From Streptococcus parasanguinis (lineage in GTDB: Bacteria > Bacillota > Bacilli > Lactobacillales > Streptococcaceae), in the NCBI RefSeq assembly GCF_032163505.1, contig NZ_CP134147.1:2012501-2076500 (forward strand): a DNA stretch of 64,000 bases, read 5' to 3'. The notes beneath the pieces are model-generated. The model saw nothing but the letters and a program-made list of their open reading frames with translations, was not told where the DNA came from and did no database searches. Positions 46,379 to 56,037 of this stretch are shown in pieces. The position numbers were made by a program, and so were the translations under genes. Position 1 is the first letter of the stretch. Each line of letters opens with the position of its first letter.

Positions 46379-46410
46379 TAAGAGGTTGGAGACAAAGTCC
46401 CAACCTCTTA
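46379..46410 (+). terminator. malX–malC intercistronic hairpin
   Basis: TAAGAGGTTGG-(10)-CCAACCTCTTA is a perfect 11-base-pair stem without a T-run. It probably stabilises or trims the malX message and lets some transcripts continue into malC. Its core GAGG-TTGG-ACAAAGTCC-CAACCTC resembles the left end of the 177-bp repeat. Confidence 0.7.
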
Positions 46411-46491
46411 TGTTCAATTATCAACCTTCTACTAGATCACTGTCAAACTTGTCTTCTTGCTCTCTGGCAAGGACATTATAAGGAGATTTGA

Positions 46492-47787
46492 ATGACTACA
46501 GAACAAAACCCTAAAAAGGCTATGTGGCTCTCTTTGATCCCGGGTCTTGGACAAATTTATAACAAACAAAAAACCAAAGGCTATATTTTTCTTGCCGTAA
46601 CTGTTCTCTTTCTCGCCTATTTCCTAGGAATCGGAGTTGGAGAATTAGCGAAATTGGTTACACTTGGAACCGTCCGTGGACAAGATAATTCTCTCTTTAT
46701 CTTGATTCGTGGCGCCTTCCACTTGATCATTACCATTGTTTACTTCCTATTTTATGCCTTAAATATTAAGGATGCTGGAACCGTTGCAAAACGTATCAAC
46801 AATGGCATCGCTGTTCCAAAAACTGGAAAAGAAATGGTTCAAGCCATCTATGAAAATGGCTTCCCATATTTATTGATCATTCCTTCATACATTGCTATGA
46901 CATTTGCGATTATCTTCCCAGTTTTAGTAACTTTGATGATCGCCTTTACCAACTACGACTTCAAACATACCGCTCCAACAACCTTGCTCGATTGGATCGG
47001 GTTCCAAAATTTCACTAATATGTGGACCTTGAGTACCTTCCGCTCAGCCTTTACATCTGTTCTTGGCTGGACCTTGATTTGGGCACTCGCAGCTTCTACT
47101 CTTCAAATCGTACTCGGTATCTTGACCGCTATTGTTGCAAACCAACCATTCGTAAAAGGAAAACGAATCTTTGGGGTTATCTTCTTGCTCCCATGGGCTG
47201 TTCCAGCCTTCATCACTATCTTAACTTTCTCAAATATGTTTAACGATAGTGTCGGTGCTATCAATGCACAAGTTATCCCATTGTTTGCGAAGATCTTCCC
47301 ATTCTTAGATGGCATTTTGATTCCTTGGAAAACAGATCCTACTTGGACAAAAATTGCTTTGATTATGATGCAAGGTTGGCTCGGCTTCCCTTACATTTAC
47401 GTCTTGACTTTAGGGATTCTTCAATCTATTCCAAACGATCTTTACGAAGCTGCTTATATTGATGGTGCCAACGGTTGGCAAAAATTCCGCAGCATCACTT
47501 TCCCAATGATTATGGCTGTTGCAGCTCCAACTTTGATCAGTCAGTACACCTTCAACTTTAATAACTTCTCCATCATTTACTTGTTTAACGATGGGGGACC
47601 TGGTTCTGTCGGAGGAAACGCCGGATCTACAGATATCTTGATCTCATGGATCTACAAGTTGACAACCAATTCTTCTCCTCAATATTCAATGGCCGCAGCG
47701 GTAACCTTGATTATCTCTGTGATTGTGATCTCAATCTCTATGGTTGCCTTCAAGAAACTACATGCATTTGATATGGAGGATGTATAA
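46492..47787 (+). CDS. malC: Maltodextrin ABC transporter permease MalC
   Basis: A 431-residue MalF-type permease. The N-terminal part has three membrane helices (about residues 10-90) joined by a cytosolic loop to the core permease domain. The EAA loop that docks the ATPase reads [23 protein letters not shown] near residue 320-345. AAGGAG lies six bases before the ATG. It forms a heterodimer with MalD and works with lipoprotein MalX. Confidence 0.94.
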   Translation: MTTEQNPKKAMWLSLIPGLGQIYNKQKTKGYIFLAVTVLFLAYFLGIGVGELAKLVTLGTVRGQDNSLFILIRGAFHLIITIVYFLFYALNIKDAGTVAKRINNGIAVPKTGKEMVQAIYENGFPYLLIIPSYIAMTFAIIFPVLVTLMIAFTNYDFKHTAPTTLLDWIGFQNFTNMWTLSTFRSAFTSVLGWTLIWALAASTLQIVLGILTAIVANQPFVKGKRIFGVIFLLPWAVPAFITILTFSNMFNDSVGAINAQVIPLFAKIFPFLDGILIPWKTDPTWTKIALIMMQGWLGFPYIYVLTLGILQSIPNDLYEAAYIDGANGWQKFRSITFPMIMAVAAPTLISQYTFNFNNFSIIYLFNDGGPGSVGGNAGSTDILISWIYKLTTNSSPQYSMAAAVTLIISVIVISISMVAFKKLHAFDMEDV

Positions 47788-47788
47788 A

Positions 47789-48631
47789 ATGAAAAATTCA
47801 GTTCAATTTAAACGCCGCCTCAATCATTTCTTGACTTACCTGTACATGGTAGTTCTTTCAATCGTTATCATTTATCCATTGTTGATTACGGTTCTATCAG
47901 CCTTCAAATCAGGGAATGTCAGTGCCTTTACACTTGATTTTAGTGGCAATCTTAGTTTTGATAACTTCTCAAAACTTTTCTCTGAAACTCATTATGGCAC
48001 TTGGTATATGAACACCTTGGTTATCGCCATTATCACCATGATTGTACAAACAAGTATCGTTACCTTTGCAGGTTACGCATACAGCCGTTACAATTTCTTG
48101 GCGCGTAAACAAAGTTTGGTCTTCTTCTTGATTATTCAAATGGTCCCAACCATGGCAGCCCTCACAGCCTTCTTCGTTATGGCTTTGATGCTGAATGCCT
48201 TGAACCAACCTTGGTTCTTGATCTTCCTTTATGTTGGTGGTGGTATTCCAATGAATGCCTGGTTGATGAAGGGATACTTCGATACTGTTCCAATTTCCCT
48301 CGATGAATCTGCGAAATTGGATGGAGCTGGACACTTCCGTCGCTTCTGGCAAATCGTCCTCCCTCTTGTTCGTCCAATGATTGCCGTTCAAGCGCTTTGG
48401 GCTTTCATGGGGCCTTTCGGAGACTATATCTTGTCTAAATTCTTGCTTCGTGACGAAGTGAACTATACGGTAGCCGTTGGTCTTCAAACCTTTATCAGTG
48501 ACCAAAAAAATCAAAAAATCGCCTTCTTTGCAGCCGGTGCTATTTTGATCGCGGTTCCAATCTGTATCTTATTCTTCTTCCTACAAAAGAACTTTGTTTC
48601 AGGCTTGACAGCTGGTGGGGATAAAGGATAA
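47789..48631 (+). CDS. malD: Maltodextrin ABC transporter permease MalD
   Basis: A 280-residue MalG-type permease with six membrane segments. The EAA motif reads [23 protein letters not shown] (about residues 170-192). The ATG at 47789 is one base after the malC stop and follows GGAGGATGTATAA inside the end of malC; a longer reading from 47744 would overlap malC and has no support. It pairs with MalC. Confidence 0.94.
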   Translation: MKNSVQFKRRLNHFLTYLYMVVLSIVIIYPLLITVLSAFKSGNVSAFTLDFSGNLSFDNFSKLFSETHYGTWYMNTLVIAIITMIVQTSIVTFAGYAYSRYNFLARKQSLVFFLIIQMVPTMAALTAFFVMALMLNALNQPWFLIFLYVGGGIPMNAWLMKGYFDTVPISLDESAKLDGAGHFRRFWQIVLPLVRPMIAVQALWAFMGPFGDYILSKFLLRDEVNYTVAVGLQTFISDQKNQKIAFFAAGAILIAVPICILFFFLQKNFVSGLTAGGDKG

Positions 48632-48670
48632 AATAGAATCTTATTTCAAGCACATTTTATTTTTAAGTTG

Positions 48671-48700
48671 AGGGTAGTATGGTGGATTCTTTACTACCCT
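48671..48700 (+). terminator. Hairpin after malD
   Basis: AGGGTAGTA-(12)-TACTACCCT, nine base pairs, with only a weak T-rich tail (TCGTT). It may reduce read-through into malA. Confidence 0.6.
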
Positions 48701-48774
48701 TCGTTAAGAATAAAATCAATCAAAGAGACTTCTCTTTGCATTTCTGATACTCTTATGTTTAGAAAGGTCATCTT

Positions 48775-49587
48775 ATGCCCTATCCTTTTAATTATTTCGC
48801 AAGTATCTTCAATTTCCGCTCTTCTTTTGCAAACCGCAAAAAACTGAGCTGGTTCCAAATGATTTTTACTTCTTTCTTTCTAATCTCTATCACACTATTA
48901 CCTGTGGCTCTGCAAAATGCTCAACTCAAAACCTATCCTTTGACAACCTTTGTCAGCGATGTGTTTGATCCTTTATCAACAGACGTTATGAAAGATATCC
49001 AAGAACACGTCGTGATCAAAGACCAAGAGCTCACCTATACAGGGACTAACCCTGTACACAAGACTTCAAAAGGACAGGTTATCTTAGGCCAAGAGGCAAA
49101 GGCTAGTAAAGGCAAGGAGTTAACACTCCATTTTGATCGCAAACAATTGATTATCTCAAAAGAGAATAAAGAACTCGCTACAGTCTCATACCAGGCTATT
49201 AATCAAGAGAGCCTTCGGGATAAAAAAAGCTTCACTCAAGCTATCTCTAGCGATTGGTTCCGCGACAATCGACTCCCTGTCAGTCTCTTTCTCGTGATTT
49301 TCTCTGGCTTCTTGTCGACAGTCAATTATTTGATTCTCATCCTAGGGGCCTCTTTCTTCCTCTACTTGACACGAAAATCTCGACTCTTTTCACTACAAAC
49401 TTTCAAGGAATGTTTCAACTGTATTCTGAATTGCTTGGGACTCCCTATTTTACTAAGTGTCCTCATCAGTTTACTATTCCATCAAGTATTTACTACGACG
49501 ATCATGATCCAAAATGTCTTATTTGTACTCTATCTTGCTATGGTATTTTATAAGACCCACTTCCGTGATCCAGACTATCACCGCTAG
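48775..49587 (+). CDS. malA: Maltodextrin utilisation protein MalA (DUF1189)
   Basis: A 270-residue DUF1189 membrane protein. One helix is near the N-terminus (residues ~22-45, FQMIFTSFFLISITLLPVAL), then an extracellular domain of ~120 residues, then three to four helices at the C-terminus (LPVSLFLVIFSGFLSTVNYLILILGASFFLYL and later). It sits between malD and malR as in pneumococcus. Its exact role in maltodextrin use is not established. Confidence 0.88.
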   Translation: MPYPFNYFASIFNFRSSFANRKKLSWFQMIFTSFFLISITLLPVALQNAQLKTYPLTTFVSDVFDPLSTDVMKDIQEHVVIKDQELTYTGTNPVHKTSKGQVILGQEAKASKGKELTLHFDRKQLIISKENKELATVSYQAINQESLRDKKSFTQAISSDWFRDNRLPVSLFLVIFSGFLSTVNYLILILGASFFLYLTRKSRLFSLQTFKECFNCILNCLGLPILLSVLISLLFHQVFTTTIMIQNVLFVLYLAMVFYKTHFRDPDYHR

Positions 49588-49598
49588 GAGGTTTTCTC

Positions 49599-50582
49599 AT
49601 GCGTGTTACCATCAAAGATGTGGCGAAACTCGCTGGCGTCGCGCCTTCAACTGTCACGCGCGTCATCCAAAACAAATCCACGATTAGTGATGAAACAAAA
49701 AAACGTGTCCGTGAGGCCATGGTCGAATTGGACTACCATCCCAATCTTAATGCTCGCAGCCTTGTCAGCCAATCTAGTCAAGTCATTGCTTTGGTCCTAC
49801 CAATCGACAGTGACGTCTTCTACCAGAATCCTTTCTTCCCAACTGTTTTAAGAGGGATTACCCAGATCGCGTCAGACAATGATTATGCCATCCAAATCTG
49901 TACGGGGCAAAATGAAGAACGGCGGCTCGATAATCTCAAACAACTCATCTACGGAAATCGTGTAGATGGTTTGATTTTCCTTTATTCCAACCCGAATGAT
50001 CCCCTCGTTGAATTTGCACTGAAGGACAAGTTTCCCTTCCTCATCCTTGGAAAGGCGGTCTCTCCTTTTGTTTCGCTAGTCGATAATGACAATATCAAGG
50101 CCGCATTTGATGCAACAGATTATTTTATTCAACAAAACTACCGAAAAATTGCTTTTATCGGGGGAAACAAAGAGCTGTTTGTGTCTCAAGACCGCTACCA
50201 AGGTTATAAAGAAGCCCTCCAAAAAGCAGGGATTCCTCTCGATGAAAAACTCGTTCATTTTTCATTTGGGTTTATGTTAGAAGATAATTCTTATCAAATG
50301 ATGGAGAGTCTACCATTAACAGAACTAGATGCGATTATGACGACCGATATTCTCGTTGCTGAAGGGGTGCGCCAATACCTATTAGAACACCAGCTGACAA
50401 TCCCGATTATTTCCTTTGATTCGATCAAGCCACGACTCGATATTGAAGCCTATATTGACATCAATGCGGTGGAACTCGGGCGTGAATCTGTCCGGACCAT
50501 CCTTCAAATCATCAAAGATCACAAAGAAGGAAAAACCGTCTGCTACCGTCAATTGATTGACCATACCATTACGAAACTTTAG
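49599..50582 (+). CDS. malR: LacI-family maltose operon repressor MalR
   Basis: A 327-residue LacI/GalR regulator. The N-terminal helix-turn-helix and hinge read TIKDVAKLAGVAPSTVTRVIQNKSTISDETKKRV (residues 3-36). The remaining part is a periplasmic-binding-protein-like sensor domain (SQVIALVLPIDSDVFYQNPFF, RVDGLIFLYS). AGGAGG lies before the ATG, 11 bases after malA. It should bind the operators at the malQ and malX promoters and be released by maltose or maltodextrin. Confidence 0.94.
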   Translation: MRVTIKDVAKLAGVAPSTVTRVIQNKSTISDETKKRVREAMVELDYHPNLNARSLVSQSSQVIALVLPIDSDVFYQNPFFPTVLRGITQIASDNDYAIQICTGQNEERRLDNLKQLIYGNRVDGLIFLYSNPNDPLVEFALKDKFPFLILGKAVSPFVSLVDNDNIKAAFDATDYFIQQNYRKIAFIGGNKELFVSQDRYQGYKEALQKAGIPLDEKLVHFSFGFMLEDNSYQMMESLPLTELDAIMTTDILVAEGVRQYLLEHQLTIPIISFDSIKPRLDIEAYIDINAVELGRESVRTILQIIKDHKEGKTVCYRQLIDHTITKL

Positions 50583-50590
50583 GAGTCTTT

Positions 50591-52657
50591 ATGTCTACAT
50601 TTACTGCTTATTTAGATGACCAAGACCTCATTCGTATCCAAAAGGGAGAGGAGCATATCCTTCCTTTTTATTTGAAAACGAACCAAGGTCATCTTGCCTT
50701 AATCCCTGTCAAAACGTCAAGTGCAGCGACTGACACAGGAGACTATTTCTTAAGCCCTATTCCACTTGAACTCGGAGAAGAGTACACCATCTACGATGCT
50801 ACTGGAAATTCTTCTATACTCCACTATCGAAACATCGTTCGCAAACCCATTTTCGATCAAACCTTCACCTATACTGGAGAAGATTTAGGAAGTTTTTACA
50901 CACCAAATCAGACGCAATTTAAATTCTGGGCACCCATTTCGCAAGATGTGACCCTTCATATCGAAGATCAGGTCTATCCAATGCATCGTACAGAAAATGG
51001 AGTCTGGGAACTTTTGCTTAAAGGGGACTGGGAAGGAGCTGCCTACCACTATGAGTTCCGTGTCAATGGCCTAGAACGTCGGATCCACGATCCCTATGCT
51101 CTATCCTCTTTAGCAAACTCTGGAGATAGCTTAGTCGTCGACCGCAAGAAGATCACACGTCCTATCACACGTGCTGCTCGTCAACTAGACCCGACAGAAG
51201 CAATCATCTACGAGATGAGCGTTCGGGACTTCTCTGTCCAAAAAGAGGCCGGCTTTAAACACCCTGGTAAGTTTAAAGGCTTGACAGAATCGCCTCAACT
51301 CAATGGTCAAATCCTTGGATTTGATTACCTTCAAAAACTTGGCATTACCCATGTACAGTTACTTCCTGTCTATGATTTCGGTAGTGTTGATGAAGAGAAT
51401 CAATGGAAAGCCTACAACTGGGGTTATGATCCTGTCCAATACAATGTTCCAGAAGGTAGTTATGCCAGTGACCCCAACGATCCTTATGCACGGATTTGGG
51501 AGCTCCAAGATGCTATTGCAACCTATCACCAATCTAATCTCAGTGTTATCATGGATGTGGTCTATAATCACGTCTACCAGGCCGATGAGTATGCATTTGA
51601 ACAAATCGTACCCGGTTATTTCTACCGCTATAATGCAGAAGGAGGGCGGACCAATGGAACCTTCTGTGGGAATGATGTCGCAAGTGAACGTTCCATGGTA
51701 AGACACTATATCAAGCAATCCCTCAAGCAATGGGTTTCCCTCTACGGTTTTGATGGTTTTCGCTTTGACTTGATGGGAATCTTAGACATTCAAACCATGA
51801 CAGAGATTGCAGAGGAGCTCCGTGAAATCTATCCTAACGTCTATCTCTATGGGGAAGGGTGGAAGATGGATACAGGCCTCTCTGAAGACCAGCTCGCTCA
51901 CCAGTACAACTCAAAACGATTACCAGATTTTGGCTTTTTCAGTGATAATTTCCGGGATACGGTCAAGAGAACACTCTTAGCCGGTCACCGTTGTGATAGT
52001 CAACATCCAGCCAATGATTTTTCTAATATCCTAACAGCAAATGTCGGGAAAGCAGGACCTGCTCATTTCATCCAACCTCAACAAGCCATTCAGTACGTCG
52101 AATGCCACGATAATGCAACTGTTTTTGATTATTTCCAACTTGAAAAAGAAGAGATTCGTCTAGAGGAGCGAAAAGCTCTCTCACGCCTCGCTCTTCATTT
52201 GGTATTATTATCCCAAGGTGTACCTTTTATCCATGCTGGTCAAGAACGTTACCGCACAAAAGGGCTCGAAGAAAACACCTATAACTTGCCAGATAGTCTC
52301 AACCAATTGGACTGGACATCCCTTTCAAAATGCCAAGAAGAACTTGCTTTTCTTAAAGAATTGATTGCTTACCGGAAATCGCAACCTCTCCTTCGTTTGA
52401 AAAAAGGACAAGAGATTCGAGATTACTGTGACGTCAAATGGTTGTCTGATTATCATTTTATCTACACGATTGAAAAAAATCGTGAAAAAATAACGATTCT
52501 CGTTAATATCGGTGATCAGGACATGACCTATCAACATCCGAGCGATAGTCAACTGCTATTTGCCTATCCTCATGCAAATCTCCAAACACCTATTCCTAAA
52601 GGAAAGGAACTTTCTATTTCCGCCCATAGTTGGCTCCTTCTCCGAGAAGCTGAATAA
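50591..52657 (+). CDS. pulA: Type I pullulanase
   Basis: A 688-residue GH13 debranching enzyme. A CBM48-like domain covers about residues 95-185. The type I pullulanase signature YNWGYDP is near residue 275; the nucleophile is in GFRFDLMG (~390), the acid in LYGEGWKM (~421) and the third carboxylate in ECHDNATVFDY (~505). No signal peptide or cell-wall anchor is present, so it acts on imported, branched dextrins, unlike the secreted pullulanases of streptococci. It starts eight bases after malR, with AGGAG, and ends at a bidirectional terminator. Confidence 0.92.
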   Translation: MSTFTAYLDDQDLIRIQKGEEHILPFYLKTNQGHLALIPVKTSSAATDTGDYFLSPIPLELGEEYTIYDATGNSSILHYRNIVRKPIFDQTFTYTGEDLGSFYTPNQTQFKFWAPISQDVTLHIEDQVYPMHRTENGVWELLLKGDWEGAAYHYEFRVNGLERRIHDPYALSSLANSGDSLVVDRKKITRPITRAARQLDPTEAIIYEMSVRDFSVQKEAGFKHPGKFKGLTESPQLNGQILGFDYLQKLGITHVQLLPVYDFGSVDEENQWKAYNWGYDPVQYNVPEGSYASDPNDPYARIWELQDAIATYHQSNLSVIMDVVYNHVYQADEYAFEQIVPGYFYRYNAEGGRTNGTFCGNDVASERSMVRHYIKQSLKQWVSLYGFDGFRFDLMGILDIQTMTEIAEELREIYPNVYLYGEGWKMDTGLSEDQLAHQYNSKRLPDFGFFSDNFRDTVKRTLLAGHRCDSQHPANDFSNILTANVGKAGPAHFIQPQQAIQYVECHDNATVFDYFQLEKEEIRLEERKALSRLALHLVLLSQGVPFIHAGQERYRTKGLEENTYNLPDSLNQLDWTSLSKCQEELAFLKELIAYRKSQPLLRLKKGQEIRDYCDVKWLSDYHFIYTIEKNREKITILVNIGDQDMTYQHPSDSQLLFAYPHANLQTPIPKGKELSISAHSWLLLREAE

Positions 52658-52660
52658 ACA

Positions 52661-52694
52661 AAATAAGGTCACCACAATGTGGGACCTTATTTTT
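52661..52694. terminator. Bidirectional terminator between pulA and the YitT-family gene
   Basis: AATAAGGTC-A-CCAC-AAT-GTGG-G-ACCTTATT with TTTT on the plus side; the two genes converge here. Confidence 0.85.
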
Positions 52695-53634
52695 ATTCTT
52701 CTGTTTCCACAAAGCGTCCAATGATATGAACGTTATCTGAAATGGTGATAAAAGCCTGAGGATCAGCTTTTTTCATAATATATTTGAATTCATTAAACTC
52801 TGCACGCGTAATAACTGTCAGCAGAACCGCTTTTTCCTGATGGTTATAGGTTCCTTCTGCATTGTGGATAATGGTCGCTCCACGATGCAATTTTTTATGA
52901 ATCTTTTCAATAATGGCATCTGGCTGGCTCGTTACGATCATTGCCTGCATCCGTTTTTGCTTGGTAAAGACAGCATCCGTTACTCGACTCGATACAAAGA
53001 TGGTAATCATAGAGTAAAGGGCATACTTCCAACCAAAAGTCAGACCAGCAATCAACATAATGGTCCCATTGACCAAAAAGGAGATACTGCCGACATTCTT
53101 TCCTGTCCGTTTTCGAATCGTCAAACTGACAATATCCGTTCCCCCACTGGAAATATTATTCCGAAGAGCAAAACCAATCCCTGTTCCCATGACAACCCCA
53201 CCAAACAAGGCATTCATGATCGGATCGTTGGTCAACGTAATCACTGGCACGAACTGAATAAAGAGGGAACTCATCGAAACCGTAATAAAGGTAAAGATGG
53301 TAAATTTATGGCCAATTTGATACCAAGCCACAATCATCAAAGGGATATTGATGGCATAAAAGGTTAAGGAAACGGGAATCGTAAAGCCAATAAAGCGTTG
53401 GCTCAGAACAGATAAAATCTGAGCTAGACCTGTTGCACCACTGGAGTATACATGGCCCGGTTGAAAGAAGAAGTTGACAGCAATTGCTGATAGAAATCCA
53501 TACAGCAAGGAAGCTGACACTTTTTCATCGTATTTCTCACGGGAGATGCTCTTCAGCACGCGCAATAATTTAATGTTATAAGCTAGTCGCCACACATGAT
53601 AGCGAAATAGCTTATGAAAGCGAGTTTTTTTCAT
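52693..53634 (-). CDS. YitT family membrane protein (DUF161/DUF2179)
   Basis: A 313-residue protein with five to six membrane segments (SLLYGFLSAIAVNFFFQPG, FTIPVSLTFYAINIPLMIVAW, ALFGGVVMGTGIGFALRNN, SISFLVNGTIMLIAGLTFG) and a C-terminal cytoplasmic DUF2179 domain (AVLLTVITRAEFNEFKYIMKKADPQAFITI). The motif ATGLAQILSVLSQR and NISSGGTDIVSL are family hallmarks. The ATG at 53632-53634 is preferred over a TTG two codons upstream. Function is unknown. Confidence 0.87.
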   Translation of the reverse strand: MKKTRFHKLFRYHVWRLAYNIKLLRVLKSISREKYDEKVSASLLYGFLSAIAVNFFFQPGHVYSSGATGLAQILSVLSQRFIGFTIPVSLTFYAINIPLMIVAWYQIGHKFTIFTFITVSMSSLFIQFVPVITLTNDPIMNALFGGVVMGTGIGFALRNNISSGGTDIVSLTIRKRTGKNVGSISFLVNGTIMLIAGLTFGWKYALYSMITIFVSSRVTDAVFTKQKRMQAMIVTSQPDAIIEKIHKKLHRGATIIHNAEGTYNHQEKAVLLTVITRAEFNEFKYIMKKADPQAFITISDNVHIIGRFVETEE

Positions 53635-53709
53635 TTTCAATCCATCGATTAGAAGAAAAGGAGAATCTTAAAGCAACTAATTCCTAGACTTTCCTTTTTC
53701 TCTCTTGTC

Positions 53710-55464
53710 CTATTCTTGCTCTGCCACTTCTACTTGAAGGTTTAACTCATCCAATTGTTTCTCAGAAACGACAGAAGGAGCTTGTGTCATTGGATCTGTC
53801 GCCTTGTTATTCTTAGGAAAGGCAATGACTTCCCGAATATTATCTTCACCTGCAAGAAGCATCACGAAGCGGTCCAAACCAATCGCCAATCCTCCATGTG
53901 GTGGGAAACCATAATCCATTGCTTCCAACAAGAAACCAAATTGTTCGTTGGCAGCTTCTTTTGTAAATCCAAGTGCCTTAAACATCCGTTCTTGTAAATC
54001 TTTATGATTAATCCGTAGGCTTCCTCCACCTAATTCATAGCCATTTAAGACGATATCATAGGCAATTGCTCGAACTTTTGAAAGATCTCCTTCCAATTCA
54101 TGCTCTGTTTTAGCTTGTGGGAGTGTAAATGGATGGTGAGCAGACATATAACGGCCTTCTTCTTCAGACCATTCAAACATTGGCCAATCCACTACCCAAA
54201 GGAAGTTGTATTGATTGTTGTCAATCAAGTCAAGCTCTTTCGCAAGACGAACACGCAAAGCACCAAGCGTTGCATTGGCTACTTCAAGAGTATCTGCTAC
54301 AAAGAGAACTAGATCTTTGTCTTCTAACTGTAAAGCAGCTGTCAAGTCACTTGTCAAGTCTGTCAAGAACTTCGCAACAGGACCGTTCAAAGTACCCTCA
54401 GCATATTTCACCCAAGCAAGACCTTTTGCACCGTATTGCTTCGCAACTTCTGTCAATTTATCGATATCTTTACGAGAGTAATGATCCGCTGCACCTTTGA
54501 CGACAATCGCCTTAACTGCCGGAGCTTCTGAGAAGACTTTGAAATCTACACCCTTGACAAGTTCTGTCAAGTCTTGGAGCAACATTTCAAAACGTGTATC
54601 TGGTTTATCTGAACCATACAAGGCCATGGCATCATCATAATTCATCCGTGGGAATGGGAGTGTTACTTCAATTCCCTTGGTTTCTTTCATGACACGTGAA
54701 ATCAAGCCTTCTGTGATATCCTGGATTTCTTGATCACTCAAGAAAGAAGTTTCCAAGTCGACTTGTGTAAACTCAGGTTGACGGTCTCCCCGTAAATCCT
54801 CATCACGGAAACACTTCACGATTTGATAATAGCGATCAAATCCAGCATTCATCAACAATTGTTTTGTAATTTGAGGACTTTGAGGAAGGGCATAGAAATG
54901 ACCCTTATTGACACGGGAAGGAACCAAGTAGTCACGTGCTCCTTCTGGAGTTGACTTAGAAAGAAACGGTGTTTCCACATCAATAAATTCTAATTCATCC
55001 AAGTAATTGCGGATTGAATGGGTTACTTTTGCACGGAGTTTGAGGTTTTCCAACATCTCAGGACGACGAAGGTCTAAGTAGCGGTAACGAAGACGGGTAT
55101 CATCATTGGCTTCAATTCCGTCCTTGATTTCAAATGGTGTAGTTTTTGCAGTATTGAGAACCGTAATAGCTTCCACTTTGAGTTCTACTGCTCCTGTAGG
55201 CAAGTTTGGATTAGCTTGTTCACGAGCTTCTACAAGACCTGTCACTTCTACAACATATTCACTACGGATGCTTTCAGCTGTAGCCATTACTTCTGCACTA
55301 ACTGTTTCTGGATTGATCACCAATTGCATGATTCCTTCGCGGTCGCGTAGATCGATAAAGATCAAACCACCCAAGTCACGACGACGGCTAACCCATCCTT
55401 TCAAGGTAATACGAGTTCCAATGTGTTCTTCACGAACACGTCCAGCATACATTGAACGTTTCAT
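53710..55464 (-). CDS. aspS: Aspartyl-tRNA synthetase
   Basis: A 584-residue bacterial-type class II synthetase. The N-terminal OB anticodon-binding domain has [22 protein letters not shown] (residues 24-45); motif 2 is [18 protein letters not shown] and motif 3 [14 protein letters not shown]; the bacterial GAD insertion lies in the middle. Streptococci that lack GlnRS and AsnRS partners may use the non-discriminating form, but this cannot be judged here. The gene follows an extended -10 TGG-TAAAAT at 55500-55505. Confidence 0.96.
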   Translation of the reverse strand: MKRSMYAGRVREEHIGTRITLKGWVSRRRDLGGLIFIDLRDREGIMQLVINPETVSAEVMATAESIRSEYVVEVTGLVEAREQANPNLPTGAVELKVEAITVLNTAKTTPFEIKDGIEANDDTRLRYRYLDLRRPEMLENLKLRAKVTHSIRNYLDELEFIDVETPFLSKSTPEGARDYLVPSRVNKGHFYALPQSPQITKQLLMNAGFDRYYQIVKCFRDEDLRGDRQPEFTQVDLETSFLSDQEIQDITEGLISRVMKETKGIEVTLPFPRMNYDDAMALYGSDKPDTRFEMLLQDLTELVKGVDFKVFSEAPAVKAIVVKGAADHYSRKDIDKLTEVAKQYGAKGLAWVKYAEGTLNGPVAKFLTDLTSDLTAALQLEDKDLVLFVADTLEVANATLGALRVRLAKELDLIDNNQYNFLWVVDWPMFEWSEEEGRYMSAHHPFTLPQAKTEHELEGDLSKVRAIAYDIVLNGYELGGGSLRINHKDLQERMFKALGFTKEAANEQFGFLLEAMDYGFPPHGGLAIGLDRFVMLLAGEDNIREVIAFPKNNKATDPMTQAPSVVSEKQLDELNLQVEVAEQE

Positions 55465-55561
55465 TTCTAATTAATCTCCAAACTAATATTCTTCCTTCTA
55501 TTTTACCATAAAGACCAGCAGAAAGTGGCCTTTAGCTCAACTTTTTCAGTCACCAACTTCT

Positions 55562-55786
55562 TTAGTTATCGTGGCTCTCTTCTTTCTTTTTGGGATCATC
55601 GTAGAGAGTGGGTGCTAGCACCTTCATTAAAGTCGCCGTCCCAAATCGCAAGACAGCTGCTGCTAGTCCAAAAATAGGGGATAGGTAGCGGAAAAAGAAA
55701 TCTCCCCTAAGTACATAGGTCATGCCACCCACAATAAAAAAGATCACAATTCCCTGAACGATTGCGTAAAACCAAATTTTTTTCAC
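55562..55786 (-). CDS. Small two-helix membrane protein (74 aa)
   Basis: A 74-residue protein beginning at GTG (55784-55786) with AAGGAG four bases upstream. It has two hydrophobic segments, KIWFYAIVQGIVIFFIVGGM and YLSPIFGLAAAVLRFG, and a hydrophilic tail LYDDPKKKEESHDN. A reading that starts 20 codons earlier would begin inside a DnaA box and lacks a ribosome-binding site. I do not recognise the family. The upstream region contains four DnaA boxes, so its transcription could respond to DnaA. Confidence 0.75.
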   Translation of the reverse strand: MKKIWFYAIVQGIVIFFIVGGMTYVLRGDFFFRYLSPIFGLAAAVLRFGTATLMKVLAPTLYDDPKKKEESHDN

Positions 55787-55815
55787 ACTATTCTCCTTTT
55801 CACAAACCAGCTGAC

Positions 55816-55953
55816 TTATCCACTGTTTTTTATCACTTATCCACAAAAATGTGGATAACTTTCACCTTTTGCTCCCTCAAAAGAGGAAGTGTCATCAGCA
55901 CCAGGACTTGTTTTCATCCATTTACAAGGAAGTTTCCCACAGCCTGTGGATAA
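55816..55953. other. Cluster of DnaA boxes
   Basis: Three perfect DnaA boxes occur: TTATCCACA at 55837-55845 (plus), TGTGGATAA at 55850-55858 and at 55945-55953 (minus). One near match, TTATCCACT, lies at 55816-55824. The middle two form a back-to-back palindrome with a four-base gap. There is no dnaA, dnaN or AT-rich unwinding region like oriC here, so this resembles a DnaA-binding cluster outside the origin. Confidence 0.8.
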
Positions 55954-56000
55954 CTCTCTTGCTCGTTTGTGACTTTCTCGTCACTTTCCTCACAAATCAA

Positions 56001-56025
56001 GGAGCCAGGATTTGATCCTGCCCCC
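56001..56025 (-). terminator. Terminator-like hairpin after dltD
   Basis: GGAGCCAGGAT-TTG-ATCCTGCCCCC with flanking ATCAA..TTGAT pairs; little T-run. It ends the dlt operon 12 bases after the dltD stop. Confidence 0.6.
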
Positions 56026-56037
56026 TTTGATCAAGCA

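Noticed and set aside
53060..54500. Plus-strand open frames opposite the YitT-family gene and aspS
   Set aside because: They mirror strongly conserved genes and have no ribosome-binding sites.
55816..55953. Replication origin oriC
   Set aside because: DnaA boxes are present but no dnaA, dnaN, recF or AT-rich unwinding element is near.
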